Source of the DNA: an uncultured Verrucomicrobia subdivision 3 bacterium
GTDB lineage: Bacteria; Verrucomicrobiota; Verrucomicrobiia; Limisphaerales; UBA11358
DNA: 64,000 nt
Reading direction: 5' to 3'
Assembly: GCA_903922735.1 (NCBI GenBank)
Contig: CAIXUZ010000003.1
Location: 1-64,000 of the forward strand
Part shown: piece by piece, positions 1 to 9,313 of the stretch
Numbering within the stretch: position 1 is the stretch's first letter
Layout: every line of letters starts with the position of its first letter
Notes under the pieces: model-generated
What the model was told of the DNA's origin: nothing
Database searches by the model: none
What the model saw: only the letters and a program-made list of their open reading frames with translations
Translations under genes and position numbers: made by a program

Positions 1-276
1 AAGAATCTCCTGACGCCCGAACAACAGGCCAAGCTGCGCGAAATCGCGAAGGATGGCGGCAAACAACTGGCGGAAGACACTCGCCAACGGCTTTCTAACA
101 AGGTTGCGCAGGTCAAAGCGGGCGCGCAAAAATGGGCGGCCGGCGGACGCGATCCCTCGGCCGTCGCCAAGACAATGGAGGAGAAAGTCAAACCCCTGCT
201 CGATACGGGCAAGATCGTTGAAGCAGAGGCGGAGCTGGATCGGCTGCTCGAACAACTCAAGCAGGACACGAAGTAA
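1..276 (+). CDS. C-terminal part of an unidentified protein with a helical module
   Basis: This is an open frame running in from the left edge and ending at TAA 274-276; the start lies outside the window. The visible 91 residues are charged and predicted helical, beginning with LLTPEQQAKLREI, which resembles the 'LTxEQ' helices of secreted heat/metal-stress (Spy-like) proteins. The second half (VKAGAQKWAAGGRDPS, then VKPLLDTGKIVEAEAELDRL) is a helix-pair unit that I recall at the C-termini of many verrucomicrobial and planctomycetal exported proteins. The next gene ends in two related units, so the two may be functionally linked. Function unknown. Confidence 0.6.
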   Translation, partial: KNLLTPEQQAKLREIAKDGGKQLAEDTRQRLSNKVAQVKAGAQKWAAGGRDPSAVAKTMEEKVKPLLDTGKIVEAEAELDRLLEQLKQDTK

Positions 277-322
277 AAGCGTCCCTTGCTCGGTGGCTGC
301 CTGGCTTCATTTTCTTTTCTCA

Positions 323-1945
323 ATGAACACCAAAATTAAAATCCTTCTCGCCTGCCTTCTTGGCTGTGCCTTTCTCGATAGCGCGCCCGCCGATCAAACC
401 CCGGCAGCCGAAACCGAATATCTGACCTTTCAAGTCCAGACTGGCCTCCCCGGGTATGCGAGCCAGTTCCACCCGCCGCCCGGCCATTTTGCGCTCACCA
501 AGGCGCAGATGGAGGAGTTCGTCCGCGACGTGGTCAAGGCTATCGGCCTGACGGGAGACGCCCGGCACAAGCTGGCCTTTGCTATCGGGCCGCTTTGTTT
601 CGATATGTCCGACGAGGAAACGCGCCAGTTCATCCACGATGCGTTTGCGGTCGCGCGGGAAAACGACGCGGCTGTCGCCTTTCATATTGATGATTCGATG
701 TCTTGGGGACAGCGCCGGGATCTCTTGTCCAATCCCGACAACCTCGAGACGGCGGACTGGAAGCAAATCCCCAACACCGGCCGGCGCGCCGATTGGGGGC
801 GCAAACCCACCAAGTTTCCGCCCCAGATGTGTTTCAACAGCCCCGCCATTGTGGCCGCCGTGAAAGACCGCGCGGGACTGATCGGCTCCGCCATCCAGCC
901 GGAGCTGGCCGCTTTGAAAGCGCAGGGGAAGGAACACCTCTTCGCAGGCGTCATCGCCGGCTGGGAAACCCAGCTGGGCCGCGATTTGGATACGGACCGG
1001 CAGTTGGGTTATCGCGCGCTCAGCCACCGGGGATTCAATGAAAGCCATCCGCCCCAGGATGCCGACCGCGAACGGGTCCAGGTCGTCAAGGAATTCGTGG
1101 AACTCTGGGCCAACTCGCTGCACGCGGCGGGAACTCCCCGCGAGAAAATATTCTGTCACATCGCTTTCACCTCCCAGGGACTGCGCGCGGCGGATGCCCG
1201 GGACTCCTACGCGGGAAAAGTTCATTTTGCGCCGCCCGATGTGGCCTTCAGCTCCGCCTATCGTCCGGGATTTTCCACCTATCCGGAGGGGGCGACCTTC
1301 CGGGATATCCATGCCGCGCTGGCCGAACACGGTTCGCCCGGCTGGATTTCCGCCGAAGGCGTCAACGTGTCACCCACGGGCATGCCCGGCGAGCCGACCA
1401 TGGCATCTTATCTGGCACGGATGTTCAACCACGGCGCGGTGATGGTGAATGTCTTTTCCTGGGGCATCGGCGGTGAAGCCATGCGCAACAACTTCTTTCG
1501 CCGGGCCACGGAAAACTCCGAGGCCCTGGCCGCCTACGGCAAATTTCTGCGCGGCGAGGCGCTGGTGGAAACGGTCGCTACGGGTTTCTCCAGCGAGGCA
1601 TTCCAAGCCAAGATGCTTCGGATCCAAACGGAGCTCCCCGGCTGGGTTCAAACCTCCGGACAACAGGCGCAGGCGATGGCGCTGACCCAGAAAATCAAGG
1701 CGTTCCTCAAGGACAAACAATGGCCGGCCGCGGACCAGGCGGCCGATGAGCTGCTGGCCTTGATGCAGGGCGATGTGCCGAAGAAGGCCATGTCCGGGAC
1801 CGCATCCGTCGCAGAAGATCTGCCCGCCAAGATCCAGAAAATCCAGAGCGAACTGCCCGGCTGGGTCCAAGGCGACGCCGACAAAAAGAACCAAGCCACC
1901 GCACTCATGAAACAACTGCAAGCCCGGCTACAAGCCAAAGACTAA
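323..1945 (+). CDS. Exported protein, possible TIM-barrel hydrolase, with duplicated C-terminal helical units
   Basis: The start was placed at ATG 323, which opens a signal peptide (MNTKIKILLACLLGCAFLDS; LLGC could also be a lipobox), although the frame is open from 53. The 540-aa product has a central region of about 390 residues with alternating strands and helices (FHIDDSMSWGQRRDLL, HLFAGVIAGWETQLGRDLD, KIFCHIAFTSQGL, SPGWISAEGVNVSP), suggestive of a glycoside-hydrolase-like barrel. I cannot assign a family. The C-terminus holds two units with the motif IQxELPGWVQ (near nucleotides 1620 and 1838), resembling the tail of the upstream gene, 47 bp away. The two genes are probably cotranscribed. 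Confidence 0.65.
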   Translation: MNTKIKILLACLLGCAFLDSAPADQTPAAETEYLTFQVQTGLPGYASQFHPPPGHFALTKAQMEEFVRDVVKAIGLTGDARHKLAFAIGPLCFDMSDEETRQFIHDAFAVARENDAAVAFHIDDSMSWGQRRDLLSNPDNLETADWKQIPNTGRRADWGRKPTKFPPQMCFNSPAIVAAVKDRAGLIGSAIQPELAALKAQGKEHLFAGVIAGWETQLGRDLDTDRQLGYRALSHRGFNESHPPQDADRERVQVVKEFVELWANSLHAAGTPREKIFCHIAFTSQGLRAADARDSYAGKVHFAPPDVAFSSAYRPGFSTYPEGATFRDIHAALAEHGSPGWISAEGVNVSPTGMPGEPTMASYLARMFNHGAVMVNVFSWGIGGEAMRNNFFRRATENSEALAAYGKFLRGEALVETVATGFSSEAFQAKMLRIQTELPGWVQTSGQQAQAMALTQKIKAFLKDKQWPAADQAADELLALMQGDVPKKAMSGTASVAEDLPAKIQKIQSELPGWVQGDADKKNQATALMKQLQARLQAKD

Positions 1946-2142
1946 GAGGCCGCCGGGAAGATCGCCGATGCCATGCTGAAGCTGATGGGCGCGGGCGATC
2001 GGACGGATTGATTTTTGGCGAGGACGATCTGTTCGGCGGCATCGCGGTCCTTGGTCTTCAAACTGAAGCGCCGGCCGGTTTCGGAATCGACGCAGTAGAA
2101 CCTTCCACCGTGGATGACCCGGCAACCAAGGCTTGAAAGAGT
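1942..2142 (-). pseudogene. Fragment of a tyrosine recombinase/integrase N-terminus
   Basis: Read on the minus strand, 2142 to 1942 is open for 66 codons between two stops and has no ATG near its beginning. The translation contains GGRFYCVDSETGRRFSLKTK followed by DRDAAEQIVLAKNQS. This pattern (a strand with Y/C, 'GRRxSLKTKD', then a helix beginning 'AA..IV.AKN') is what I recall from the arm-type DNA-binding N-terminus of phage-like integrases in this phylum. No catalytic domain (R..H.xx.R..Y) follows: the stop overlaps the end of the upstream gene. It is best read as a scrap left by an old mobile element; the family assignment is from memory. Confidence 0.4.
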
Positions 2143-2270
2143 TTATATGAGCGTCGACGTGATTCATTCCGCTTTACCGGTCAGGGCTTCGTCGAAAACC
2201 GACCTCCGCCACGATGTTTGTATTTGTCAGTTATGGAGCAGCGGTGCCGGTAGGTTTTCCCACGAATAAA

Positions 2271-4955
2271 TCATTTCATTATGAGCCGGTAAGTCTGTAT
2301 TTGCTGGCGGCTGAAAGTTGCAGGCATCACGCCCGTTTCGATCAACGGAACGGCTTCGATGTCCGTCTCAATATGCGTAGTCCGATGCGCGGCGGCCAGG
2401 CCGGACGGGCAAATGATTCGGGCGGTCGCATTGGTCTCCGCCATGTTCCATAAACGCGCCACCAGACCCTTTTCAATGCCATCATCATGAGCTTTCACCG
2501 CCCAGAGCAGCACGCTGGGATTGTTGACGGTGAGCAGCGAGTAATGGGTTTCCGGATAGACACCACCGCCCTTCTCGCTGATGACGGCTCCGGTCACGAA
2601 CGGATTCTGATGTTCCAGCGCGAACTTCATCGCCGCGGCCTGGTCGTAGTCGCCATGCGGGCGCAGGGCGAAGCGTTGCAAAAAATGCGTGTTGCCGTTT
2701 TGTCCTTGGATGCCGAGCCACGAACCATCCACCTGGCCACCGGCGAGCATGTTGAGTTGCGGAGTCGTCGGGTCGAGCTTCGTAATCGAGCTGTTGCCGA
2801 GCCGGGCGAACGCAAGGTCGGGATTGGAAATCGTCACCCCCTTCTTGCCCGAACCATCCGTGAAGTCGGCAAAATGATTCACGGTGATGTGATCGTAGCG
2901 CGCGTGGGTGTCGGCGTAATCACCACCGTTGGATTTAAGCTTGTTGAGGTTAATCGCGCCAACTTCCTCAGTGCGCAGCGACGGTTCGCTCAACGCAAAA
3001 CTAAACGCCCAGTAGCGCACGTCGCTGAAGTTTGCATTCAGTTCGTTGCGGATGTCCACGCGGTCAGAGCCGCGATACAGCGTGATCGCTGTGGTGTGCG
3101 GCAGTCCGGCCTCGCTGCGGGCGCGCACCGTCACGGAAACGGGGCCGGCATTTTCCACGCGCAACGGCTCGCCGTCATCGGACTTCGCGGCAAAGTCATT
3201 CAATTTCAAATCGCCAATGGTGGCGGCGAGTTCGGGGTTGCCGCGTTTCTTGTCAACGAAGCTGCGAATCGCGCCGTCGCGCTCGATGACAAGTTTCACC
3301 GCGTCATTTTCAAAGATGGAACTGCCCTCGCCGCTGACAGATGCGGCAGCATCAGTGGGCGCAGGGCCAGGGCCAGACTGGATTTCAAAGACTTTGTAGC
3401 CGGCGGATGGAACATCGCTCGCCAGAATGCGCAGATACCGCGCGCCGTCCAGTTTCACAATCTGGTGTGACACATCTTTTCCACTCGTGAGATCGCACAC
3501 ATGGATGTTGGTCGAGCCGGTATAGGCAAAATCCGCTGCACCCGTGCGCGCCCAGCCGAGCGGGTTCAGCACGAAAAAGCGATTCGCCTTTTCCGGGCGG
3601 GGAATCATGCCGCCGAGACGGATCGCCGCCTCGCCCTGAATGGAGTTCACATAGTATTCAATTTCGCTGACGACCATTTCCTCCCAGGCGGCGCGCTGCG
3701 GACGCGAAACCGGGCCGTCCGCCGTCCAATTGTGCTCCCAGAAAATTCCAAGGTCGTTGAAAGCCCGATCGCGTGCGGCAAAATGGTTCGTCAGGAAGCG
3801 CGGATATTTCAAACTCACCAGCGCGGCAAGCAATTCGGCGGAGCGCAGTTTTTCCACCGCGCGCTTTGCGCGGGCGGAAGTCTCCGACATGGAGGCGGAG
3901 TAAAGGTCCCATTCATTGCCATACGTGACGGACTGGCTGCCGAGCGACGAGCCGTAAAGTTTTTCAAAGTCCTCAAAAAAATCTTTTTCGTTCGAGACGA
4001 TGATTTTTCGCCGGTCGTTGCTTTCCTGCTGCGCGATGTTGAAGAAATGATCGCAGTAGGGTGAAGAGACGACCTGCTGCAACCACGGCACGCCGGGAAT
4101 CACCGGCGGCGGCGCGATGCCGGTCTTGCGCGCGAGGTCGTCACCACCGAAACCAAAAAGGCCGATGACGTTGTAAGGCTCTTGAGTTTTGGGGTCGCGG
4201 TATCGTTTGAGAAAATCCGCATTGCTGTCCACATACCGGATGGCCGCCGCCGGCGAACCCGCCTCCCAATAACCGCCGACGCCCGGCCCGCCGAGCGAAT
4301 ACCATTTCAACAACAACCGCCGGCCGTCGTGTCCGGTCCACCAATAGATTTCGCGCGGACGTTCGCCGAGCACTTTGTTATTAATTTTACTGGCACAGCC
4401 GCAGACGCCGCGCCAGGAATACTCCGCCCCGGCTCCGGCAAAAAGTGATGCGAGGCCGAGCGGCAGGGTTTGATTTTCCATCGCCGCCACCAAGGGGAAA
4501 CGCAGATTACAGCGCCGCTCCAACCGCCCCGGGTAATACATCCCGCGCAGCACCGCTTCCGCCGGCTGGCCGCCGTAGCACGAAACGAGCGTATTTAACG
4601 GCGCACTGATGGTGCCGTCCTTGACGCGTTCGATGAGCCGCGCAAACTCTGCCGGTGATTTCTTCTGCTCATAGGTCCACAGCCAGTAACTGCCGTCGCA
4701 GTTGAACCGATTGCGAAAAGCCGGCGGGTTGGTCGCGGTCACATCCGCCAGCTTGAGGTGAAAATCGATCATCCCGATGAAGGCGTTCGCGTAAGTGTCC
4801 GCGTCGGCAGACCACATGAAGTCCGTGTGGTCGTCGTTCGCGATATAAATACGTTTCGGCTCCGCACTGATGGCGGCAAAACCGGCAAGCATCAGCGCGC
4901 AGCAAAAGACTTTTATGAAAGATGGAGGCACGGGTTCCGGTATTGATTTAAGCAA
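2271..4955 (-). CDS. Exported GH38-like alpha-mannosidase family protein
   Basis: An 894-aa product with a signal-like hydrophobic stretch near residues 14-31 (FIKVFCCALMLAGFAAISA). Immediately after it comes IANDDHTDFMWSADADTY, matching the metal-binding opening strand of GH38-type barrels, where His and Asp near the N-terminus bind zinc. Further barrel-like segments are ENQTLPLGLASLFAGAGAEY and EIYWWTGHDGRRLLLKWYS. The C-terminal half is beta-rich (ENDAVKLVIERDGAIRSFVDKK), typical of the GH38 middle and C-terminal sandwich domains. Length is in the GH38 range. It heads a minus-strand series of exported carbohydrate-related genes. Substrate unknown; the His-Thr-Asp order deviates slightly from classical His-x-Asp, so it may be a divergent subfamily. 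Confidence 0.6.
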   Translation of the reverse strand: MLKSIPEPVPPSFIKVFCCALMLAGFAAISAEPKRIYIANDDHTDFMWSADADTYANAFIGMIDFHLKLADVTATNPPAFRNRFNCDGSYWLWTYEQKKSPAEFARLIERVKDGTISAPLNTLVSCYGGQPAEAVLRGMYYPGRLERRCNLRFPLVAAMENQTLPLGLASLFAGAGAEYSWRGVCGCASKINNKVLGERPREIYWWTGHDGRRLLLKWYSLGGPGVGGYWEAGSPAAAIRYVDSNADFLKRYRDPKTQEPYNVIGLFGFGGDDLARKTGIAPPPVIPGVPWLQQVVSSPYCDHFFNIAQQESNDRRKIIVSNEKDFFEDFEKLYGSSLGSQSVTYGNEWDLYSASMSETSARAKRAVEKLRSAELLAALVSLKYPRFLTNHFAARDRAFNDLGIFWEHNWTADGPVSRPQRAAWEEMVVSEIEYYVNSIQGEAAIRLGGMIPRPEKANRFFVLNPLGWARTGAADFAYTGSTNIHVCDLTSGKDVSHQIVKLDGARYLRILASDVPSAGYKVFEIQSGPGPAPTDAAASVSGEGSSIFENDAVKLVIERDGAIRSFVDKKRGNPELAATIGDLKLNDFAAKSDDGEPLRVENAGPVSVTVRARSEAGLPHTTAITLYRGSDRVDIRNELNANFSDVRYWAFSFALSEPSLRTEEVGAINLNKLKSNGGDYADTHARYDHITVNHFADFTDGSGKKGVTISNPDLAFARLGNSSITKLDPTTPQLNMLAGGQVDGSWLGIQGQNGNTHFLQRFALRPHGDYDQAAAMKFALEHQNPFVTGAVISEKGGGVYPETHYSLLTVNNPSVLLWAVKAHDDGIEKGLVARLWNMAETNATARIICPSGLAAAHRTTHIETDIEAVPLIETGVMPATFSRQQIQTYRLIMK

Positions 4956-5001
4956 AAACCAGCAGCCATGACCACAGCGCTCAAGTAACCTTGTATTCTG
5001 G

Positions 5002-6231
5002 TCATGATTTCATTTGCAGTGGATAATCCGGCAGCTGGCCGTGGTGAATCATATCGGTCAGACGCCGGTGCCAGGCGATGTCACGCCACATGCCCTTGAA
5101 CTGCGGACCGCAGAAATTGCTTGTGGCCATCGCCGCCCAGCAACCCGTTGCCGAGGCCTTGCGGACGCCGTGTGCGGTCAGATCTTTCACCCAGTCCCAA
5201 TTCAGCAGCGGCCAGTCTTTGTAAACCACCACGGCCCAGCATTCGGTGGTAATGAGAGGCTTGCCGCTGGCGCGTGACCAATCGGCCATAATATTGATGC
5301 CGTGCTCCAGCCGCGATTGCCAATAAGCAGGCTTGGAACGATAGAGCGTCTCGCCTTGGGCAACAATCTTCTCGTAGCCGACGGGATCAAACCGCTCCCA
5401 TTTATAATCGATCTGCCGATAATAGTCGCAGAAGCTTGTCATCCAAACGTGCGGCTCCAGAAAATCGAGGCAGGTGATATTCTGCTCGCGCCAAGTGTCA
5501 TACTCCGAGGTAAACGAAAAAGTGTAGCTGAATTGCGGATAGGCGCGGCGAGCCACGGCAATCGAATCGCGCATCCAACGCTCTCCCTCGGGCGAGTGAC
5601 GCTTGAATCCTTCCGGCAGAAAAGGCGTCGAGATGTGCAGCGGGAATTCGTTGCAGAAATCCACGTAGAGGATGTGGCGTCGCAGCTCCGGCGCGATCGA
5701 GTCGAGCGTCGCCTTCCAGATTCGCCCCAACTCCTCCGGCGAGGCGATCTTTGTGCATAAATTTTCCGAAGCATCTTCGCGGAACCAAGTCGAGAGGCCG
5801 ACAAGCAAGCCCCGCTTTCCACACTTGGCGATGAATTCATTCAACGCCGGTTGCACCCGAACGCGACAACGCGCCGGGCTGCCCCAGTCGTGCTGGTTCC
5901 AGCACGGCAGCAACTCCCATTCGCGCTCGGCACCGGCGGCGATCAGGTGTGGATAAGCGTCAATGCGCACGGCGTCGTAGCCGCGCGCTTTCAGTTCATC
6001 CAGCGCCTGATCCCAGTCCTCGTAGCCCGCACCCGGCCAGCGGCGTTCCAGCCAGGAAAAATCCCACATCGTAATCGCCAGCGGCCGCTTCAGCCGATGA
6101 CCGGAGAGCGTCACGCCACCCGACGCTGGCGCAGCACCCAGCGACGTGAGTCCGCCACCGAGCATCGAGCCGGCGGCGACGACGGAGGAGGTTTTAATAA
6201 AATCGCGGCGGTTCATAGGTCGCGTATTCAT
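5002..6231 (-). CDS. Tat-exported cellulase-like glycoside hydrolase (clan GH-A)
   Basis: The 409-aa product starts MNTRPMNRRDFIKTSSVVAA, a clear twin-arginine signal (NRRDFIK). The mature part begins PLAITMWDFSWLERRWPG and reads as a (beta/alpha)8 barrel. YVDFCNEFPLHI (about residue 195) places an Asn-Glu pair as expected for the GH-A acid/base, and PLITTECWAVV (about residue 325) supplies a candidate nucleophile Glu. This agrees with the 'cellulase-like' family found near polysaccharide-degradation genes. Many Trp and Tyr residues suggest a sugar-binding cleft. It lies 46 bp downstream of nothing obvious and 46 bp upstream of the GH38-like gene on the same strand, so the two could share a transcript. 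Substrate not inferable. Confidence 0.65.
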   Translation of the reverse strand: MNTRPMNRRDFIKTSSVVAAGSMLGGGLTSLGAAPASGGVTLSGHRLKRPLAITMWDFSWLERRWPGAGYEDWDQALDELKARGYDAVRIDAYPHLIAAGAEREWELLPCWNQHDWGSPARCRVRVQPALNEFIAKCGKRGLLVGLSTWFREDASENLCTKIASPEELGRIWKATLDSIAPELRRHILYVDFCNEFPLHISTPFLPEGFKRHSPEGERWMRDSIAVARRAYPQFSYTFSFTSEYDTWREQNITCLDFLEPHVWMTSFCDYYRQIDYKWERFDPVGYEKIVAQGETLYRSKPAYWQSRLEHGINIMADWSRASGKPLITTECWAVVVYKDWPLLNWDWVKDLTAHGVRKASATGCWAAMATSNFCGPQFKGMWRDIAWHRRLTDMIHHGQLPDYPLQMKS

Positions 6232-6325
6232 TTGTTCGTTCAGTTATGCAAGATTAAACCCAATCGGTGCTTAGGATGAATGGAATGGCATGAATCGTTG
6301 GGTGGAATTTGGCAACGCCCCGATC

Positions 6326-8251
6326 TTATTTGCTGCGCTGATAAGCACCAAGGTCAATCGGGCCGGCAACGGGACGCGCCGCTCCAGTGAGATCGATGAG
6401 CGGCGCGACATTCTTCAGACCGCAACCCAGCGCCGGACTGCCAGGCTGGAGGCGGAAACCTTCGGGCGGCGCTTTGAGCCCGGGGGCCACGAATTTCGGG
6501 TCAGCCTCGATGATGCCGTCGTGCATCAGCACATCGGCGTGGCTGTAAAAAAGATTATGGCTCCAGATAATGCGCGTGCTGCCGTCCTGTGTGTTGCCGC
6601 GCTTGTCCTTCCGACCGCAGGCAATGTTGTTGAGGAAATTCACCCGCGCCGCCTGAATGGCGGTGAATTCACCTGCATTGATGTCGGCAGACTTCTGATT
6701 CATGTAGCAGGTGTTGTTGATGACATCCACCTTCTCGGAACGGAAAACATGAATGCCGCGGCCGCCGTTGTCGTAGATCAGATTATTTTCGATAAGCGTG
6801 CGGCCCCGGTAAGGTTCGAGCGGACCACCGCGATCCTGCGTGTGCGGTTTGCGCGGATTGGCACGGCTGCGCATGAACACGTCAATGATGATGCCGTTGC
6901 CGTCGGTCAACGTGCGGCCATTGCCGCCGGACGTTTCGAGCACGGAAACGAGCAGTTCATTGTCGTAACAGATGTTTCCGCGCACGACATTGTGGTAGCC
7001 GGCAAATTCGTCGCAATTGAAAGCGCGGCAAAGCGAGATGGCGCTGCCACCGTAGGGAGAAGTCTTGCAGTTGTCATACAAGATATTGCCCTCAAGATGG
7101 AGGTAATCGCAGTCGAGCGCGCAAATGCCGCCAGTGCCGAAGCCGTGAACGATGTTGTTGAGAAAGCGAAGGTGGTGACTCGCGTAGGCCGGCGCGATGC
7201 CGACGCCGTCAACTTGTTTGGCGGTCTTGGGATTGGGCACCCACGCAATCTCGAAACCTTCAATCTCGAGGTAAGAAATACCGCCGGTCAGACCAAAGCC
7301 ATTCCAGCCTGAACTGATGATTTTCGGCCGTGCACCGGGGGCGGCCTTGATTTTGATCCACGCATCCGGCCGTCCGGAGACCTTGATGGTAACACCGTTC
7401 AACTCCCGGTAATCACCGGCGGCGACGAGAATGGTGTCGCCGGGTTGAACGACCGCGAGCGCCTGCGGAATGGAGGCAAACGGAGCGTCAGCCGAACCTT
7501 TGCCACCGGCATTGCTTTTCGGCGAAACGTATAAGGTGCGTCCCGGCGCAGGCGCGGGGTTGGCGACGGCAATTTCATTTCTCATCGCGGCGATGCGGGT
7601 AATTTCGGCGGCGAGGATTTGGGGCGAAACCGGATCGGCGTGGTGTTTGGTTTTCGGCAGCGCGGCGGGCAAAACTTCCGGGCCATAGCGGAACACCTGC
7701 ACGTCGGCGATTTCCGCCACTTGCGCCGGATAGCCGAACATGAAATTGAGCCGGGCTTCGTTGGCCGCGAAATCATTGGCGCAGGTGAATGGAATGTCGT
7801 AGCGCTCCCACGCCGAGCCAAGCCCGATCTCGCCGTTGTAGGAGCTGTCGTAATGGGGAGCAGCCTTGGAAAAACTGACGCGGATTTTGGTGACGCCCGT
7901 GGCGAGGTCAGGCTTCAGCGAGCGCGCGGCGAAACGGGCGAACAGCGTATCGCCTTTTTTTAACGGTATTTGATTCGGTAAACCGATCTGAAGATTGTAA
8001 ACGTTTGGCGGCTGTTGGCTGGTGATGAGCTTTAAGCCCGGGGCTGGAGCACTGGATTGAAACCCGCCAAGGTTGGTTGCCGGAGCGCGAGCAGCCAGCA
8101 TCGCATCGCGCCAGTCTGGCGGGGTAACGGACGCGCCGGAGAACGTCACGGGCGTTGCGGGCGGAATGTCGTTGACCCCGGCGGCACGAAGGCCCGACGC
8201 GAGAAGCAGAAATAATGCGAACCGCAGGGAGTCATGGAGAATTTTTTTCAC
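6326..8251 (-). CDS. Exported right-handed beta-helix protein (pectate-lyase-like fold)
   Basis: A 641-aa product. Residues 1-23 form a signal peptide (MKKILHDSLRFALFLLLASG). Residues about 35-200 look like a beta-sandwich carbohydrate-binding module (GSAWERYDIPFTCANDFAAN). From about 240 a parallel beta-helix starts with the usual entry motif TLYVSPKSNAGGKGSADAPF, then ASIPQALAVVQPGDTILVAAG, and coils with Asn ladders (RFLNNIVHGF, LEGNILYDN, VRGNICYDNE, IENNLIYDNGGRG, VINNTCYMN). The tail FRLQPGSPALGCG..DLGAYQR is the standard terminus of such proteins. Likely a lyase or hydrolase acting on acidic polysaccharide outside the cytoplasm; catalytic residues cannot be assigned by eye. Confidence 0.75.
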   Translation of the reverse strand: MKKILHDSLRFALFLLLASGLRAAGVNDIPPATPVTFSGASVTPPDWRDAMLAARAPATNLGGFQSSAPAPGLKLITSQQPPNVYNLQIGLPNQIPLKKGDTLFARFAARSLKPDLATGVTKIRVSFSKAAPHYDSSYNGEIGLGSAWERYDIPFTCANDFAANEARLNFMFGYPAQVAEIADVQVFRYGPEVLPAALPKTKHHADPVSPQILAAEITRIAAMRNEIAVANPAPAPGRTLYVSPKSNAGGKGSADAPFASIPQALAVVQPGDTILVAAGDYRELNGVTIKVSGRPDAWIKIKAAPGARPKIISSGWNGFGLTGGISYLEIEGFEIAWVPNPKTAKQVDGVGIAPAYASHHLRFLNNIVHGFGTGGICALDCDYLHLEGNILYDNCKTSPYGGSAISLCRAFNCDEFAGYHNVVRGNICYDNELLVSVLETSGGNGRTLTDGNGIIIDVFMRSRANPRKPHTQDRGGPLEPYRGRTLIENNLIYDNGGRGIHVFRSEKVDVINNTCYMNQKSADINAGEFTAIQAARVNFLNNIACGRKDKRGNTQDGSTRIIWSHNLFYSHADVLMHDGIIEADPKFVAPGLKAPPEGFRLQPGSPALGCGLKNVAPLIDLTGAARPVAGPIDLGAYQRSK

Positions 8252-8340
8252 TTACAAATACGATAGGAATGCTGGCTGGCTTCGTCTAATAAAATCAGTC
8301 ATCACCTCAATTATAAATAAAGCAAATTGCCAAAATCCCA

Positions 8341-8408
8341 TCCAAAAAACCTTCAACGATTTCTTGAATAACCGGGTAGAGACCGGGGGCGCGGCGGGTA
8401 AAGCCGGA
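8341..8408 (+). repeat. Repeat B, copy 1
   Basis: First of three copies of a dispersed element whose core is AAAAAACCTTCAACGATTTC followed by TTGAATAACCGGGTAGA and a GC-rich end (ACCGGGGGCGCGGCGGGTAAAGCCGGA). The others are at 10938-11004 and, truncated, 23367-23398. It lies in the 177-bp gap between two minus-strand exported-protein genes. Function unknown. Confidence 0.7.
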
Positions 8409-8428
8409 TTGGGGTTTCAGGCCGACGC

Positions 8429-9295
8429 TTACGGCATCAACGGCCGCACGGCTTGGACGCGATAGAAACGCAGGGCGGCATTCGTGGCGTTGTAACTGCG
8501 GCTGGTGGTGCTGCCCGCGGCGGGAATCAATCCCAAACCGCTGTCGGTCCAGCTGCCGGCGTCCAGATTCAACGCGGATTGCAGATAATAATAACGTGTG
8601 CTCTGGCTGGTCCAGGTGAGCGCGGCATTGGTGCCGCCGGGAGCGAAGGCGTAGCCGGTGATCTTGAAATAACTGCGCGGGGTGGTCGGGTCGGTGCCGG
8701 CCAGATATTCCTGCAAGTTGCTCATGCCGTCGCCATCAGGGTCGGCATTCACATCGATGGCAATGGTGCCGAAATATTGCAACTCCCACGCGTCGGGGAT
8801 GCCGTCGTTGTTGCTGTCCACGCCCTTCTGGATGGCATCGGTCTGGACGAAGGCGGCGGCGTTGCTCAGGGAGATCCAGCCGCAATTGGCGCTGTAAGCG
8901 TAGCCGCTCATTTTTCCCGTGAGCAAATCTACCTTGGGCGAACCGTTGCCTTCAAAATTGATCCAGCCGATGTTCGCGCCGTAGGCATAGCCGTAAAGAT
9001 TGCCGTAGGCGTCCAGGTTCACGCCATAGTCGCCGGCGGAAAGGTTGAGGTAGTGAATGCCGTTGGTGGGCGACCCGTTGCCGAGATTGATCCAGCCGCA
9101 GTTGGCGGAATACAGATAGCCGGAGCAGACGTATTCGCCGATGACCGCGCCGTTATTGGTGTCGGCAAGGCAATTAATCCAGCCGAGGTTCGCGGCGCAG
9201 GCATAGTGATTGGTGGCGTCAATAGTCGTGCCGGCATATGCGCGAGAGCCAGCAAACAATGCCAGCGCAGATGCAAGATGCAGAAATGTCCTCAT
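8429..9295 (-). CDS. Exported protein with GWIN-type repeats and a calcium-binding tail
   Basis: A 288-aa product. The signal peptide is MRTFLHLASALALFAGSRAYA. Residues about 30-140 contain four repeats centred on (A/C)N(L/C/I)GWI(N/S): ANLGWINCLADTNNG, ANCGWINLGNGSPTNG, ANIGWINFEGNGSPK and ANCGWISLSNAAA. These alternate with 'GYxYxANxGW' strands, which suggests a small beta-propeller or solenoid. Residues about 160-195 hold DSNNDGIPDAWELQYFG and DADPDGDGMSNLQEYLAGTDP, thrombospondin-3/dockerin-like calcium loops common in verrucomicrobial exported proteins. The C-terminus is a beta-sandwich (YYYLQSALNLDAGSW). Ends 18 bp before the upstream gene; function unknown, probably cell-surface. Confidence 0.7.
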   Translation of the reverse strand: MRTFLHLASALALFAGSRAYAGTTIDATNHYACAANLGWINCLADTNNGAVIGEYVCSGYLYSANCGWINLGNGSPTNGIHYLNLSAGDYGVNLDAYGNLYGYAYGANIGWINFEGNGSPKVDLLTGKMSGYAYSANCGWISLSNAAAFVQTDAIQKGVDSNNDGIPDAWELQYFGTIAIDVNADPDGDGMSNLQEYLAGTDPTTPRSYFKITGYAFAPGGTNAALTWTSQSTRYYYLQSALNLDAGSWTDSGLGLIPAAGSTTSRSYNATNAALRFYRVQAVRPLMP

Positions 9296-9313
9296 GCGCT
9301 CCAGCGAATCAGG

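Noticed and set aside
320..1330. Minus-strand open frame of 336 codons opposite the first exported protein
   Set aside because: No signal peptide, domain or ribosome site; the plus-strand frame has a signal peptide and conserved C-terminal units.
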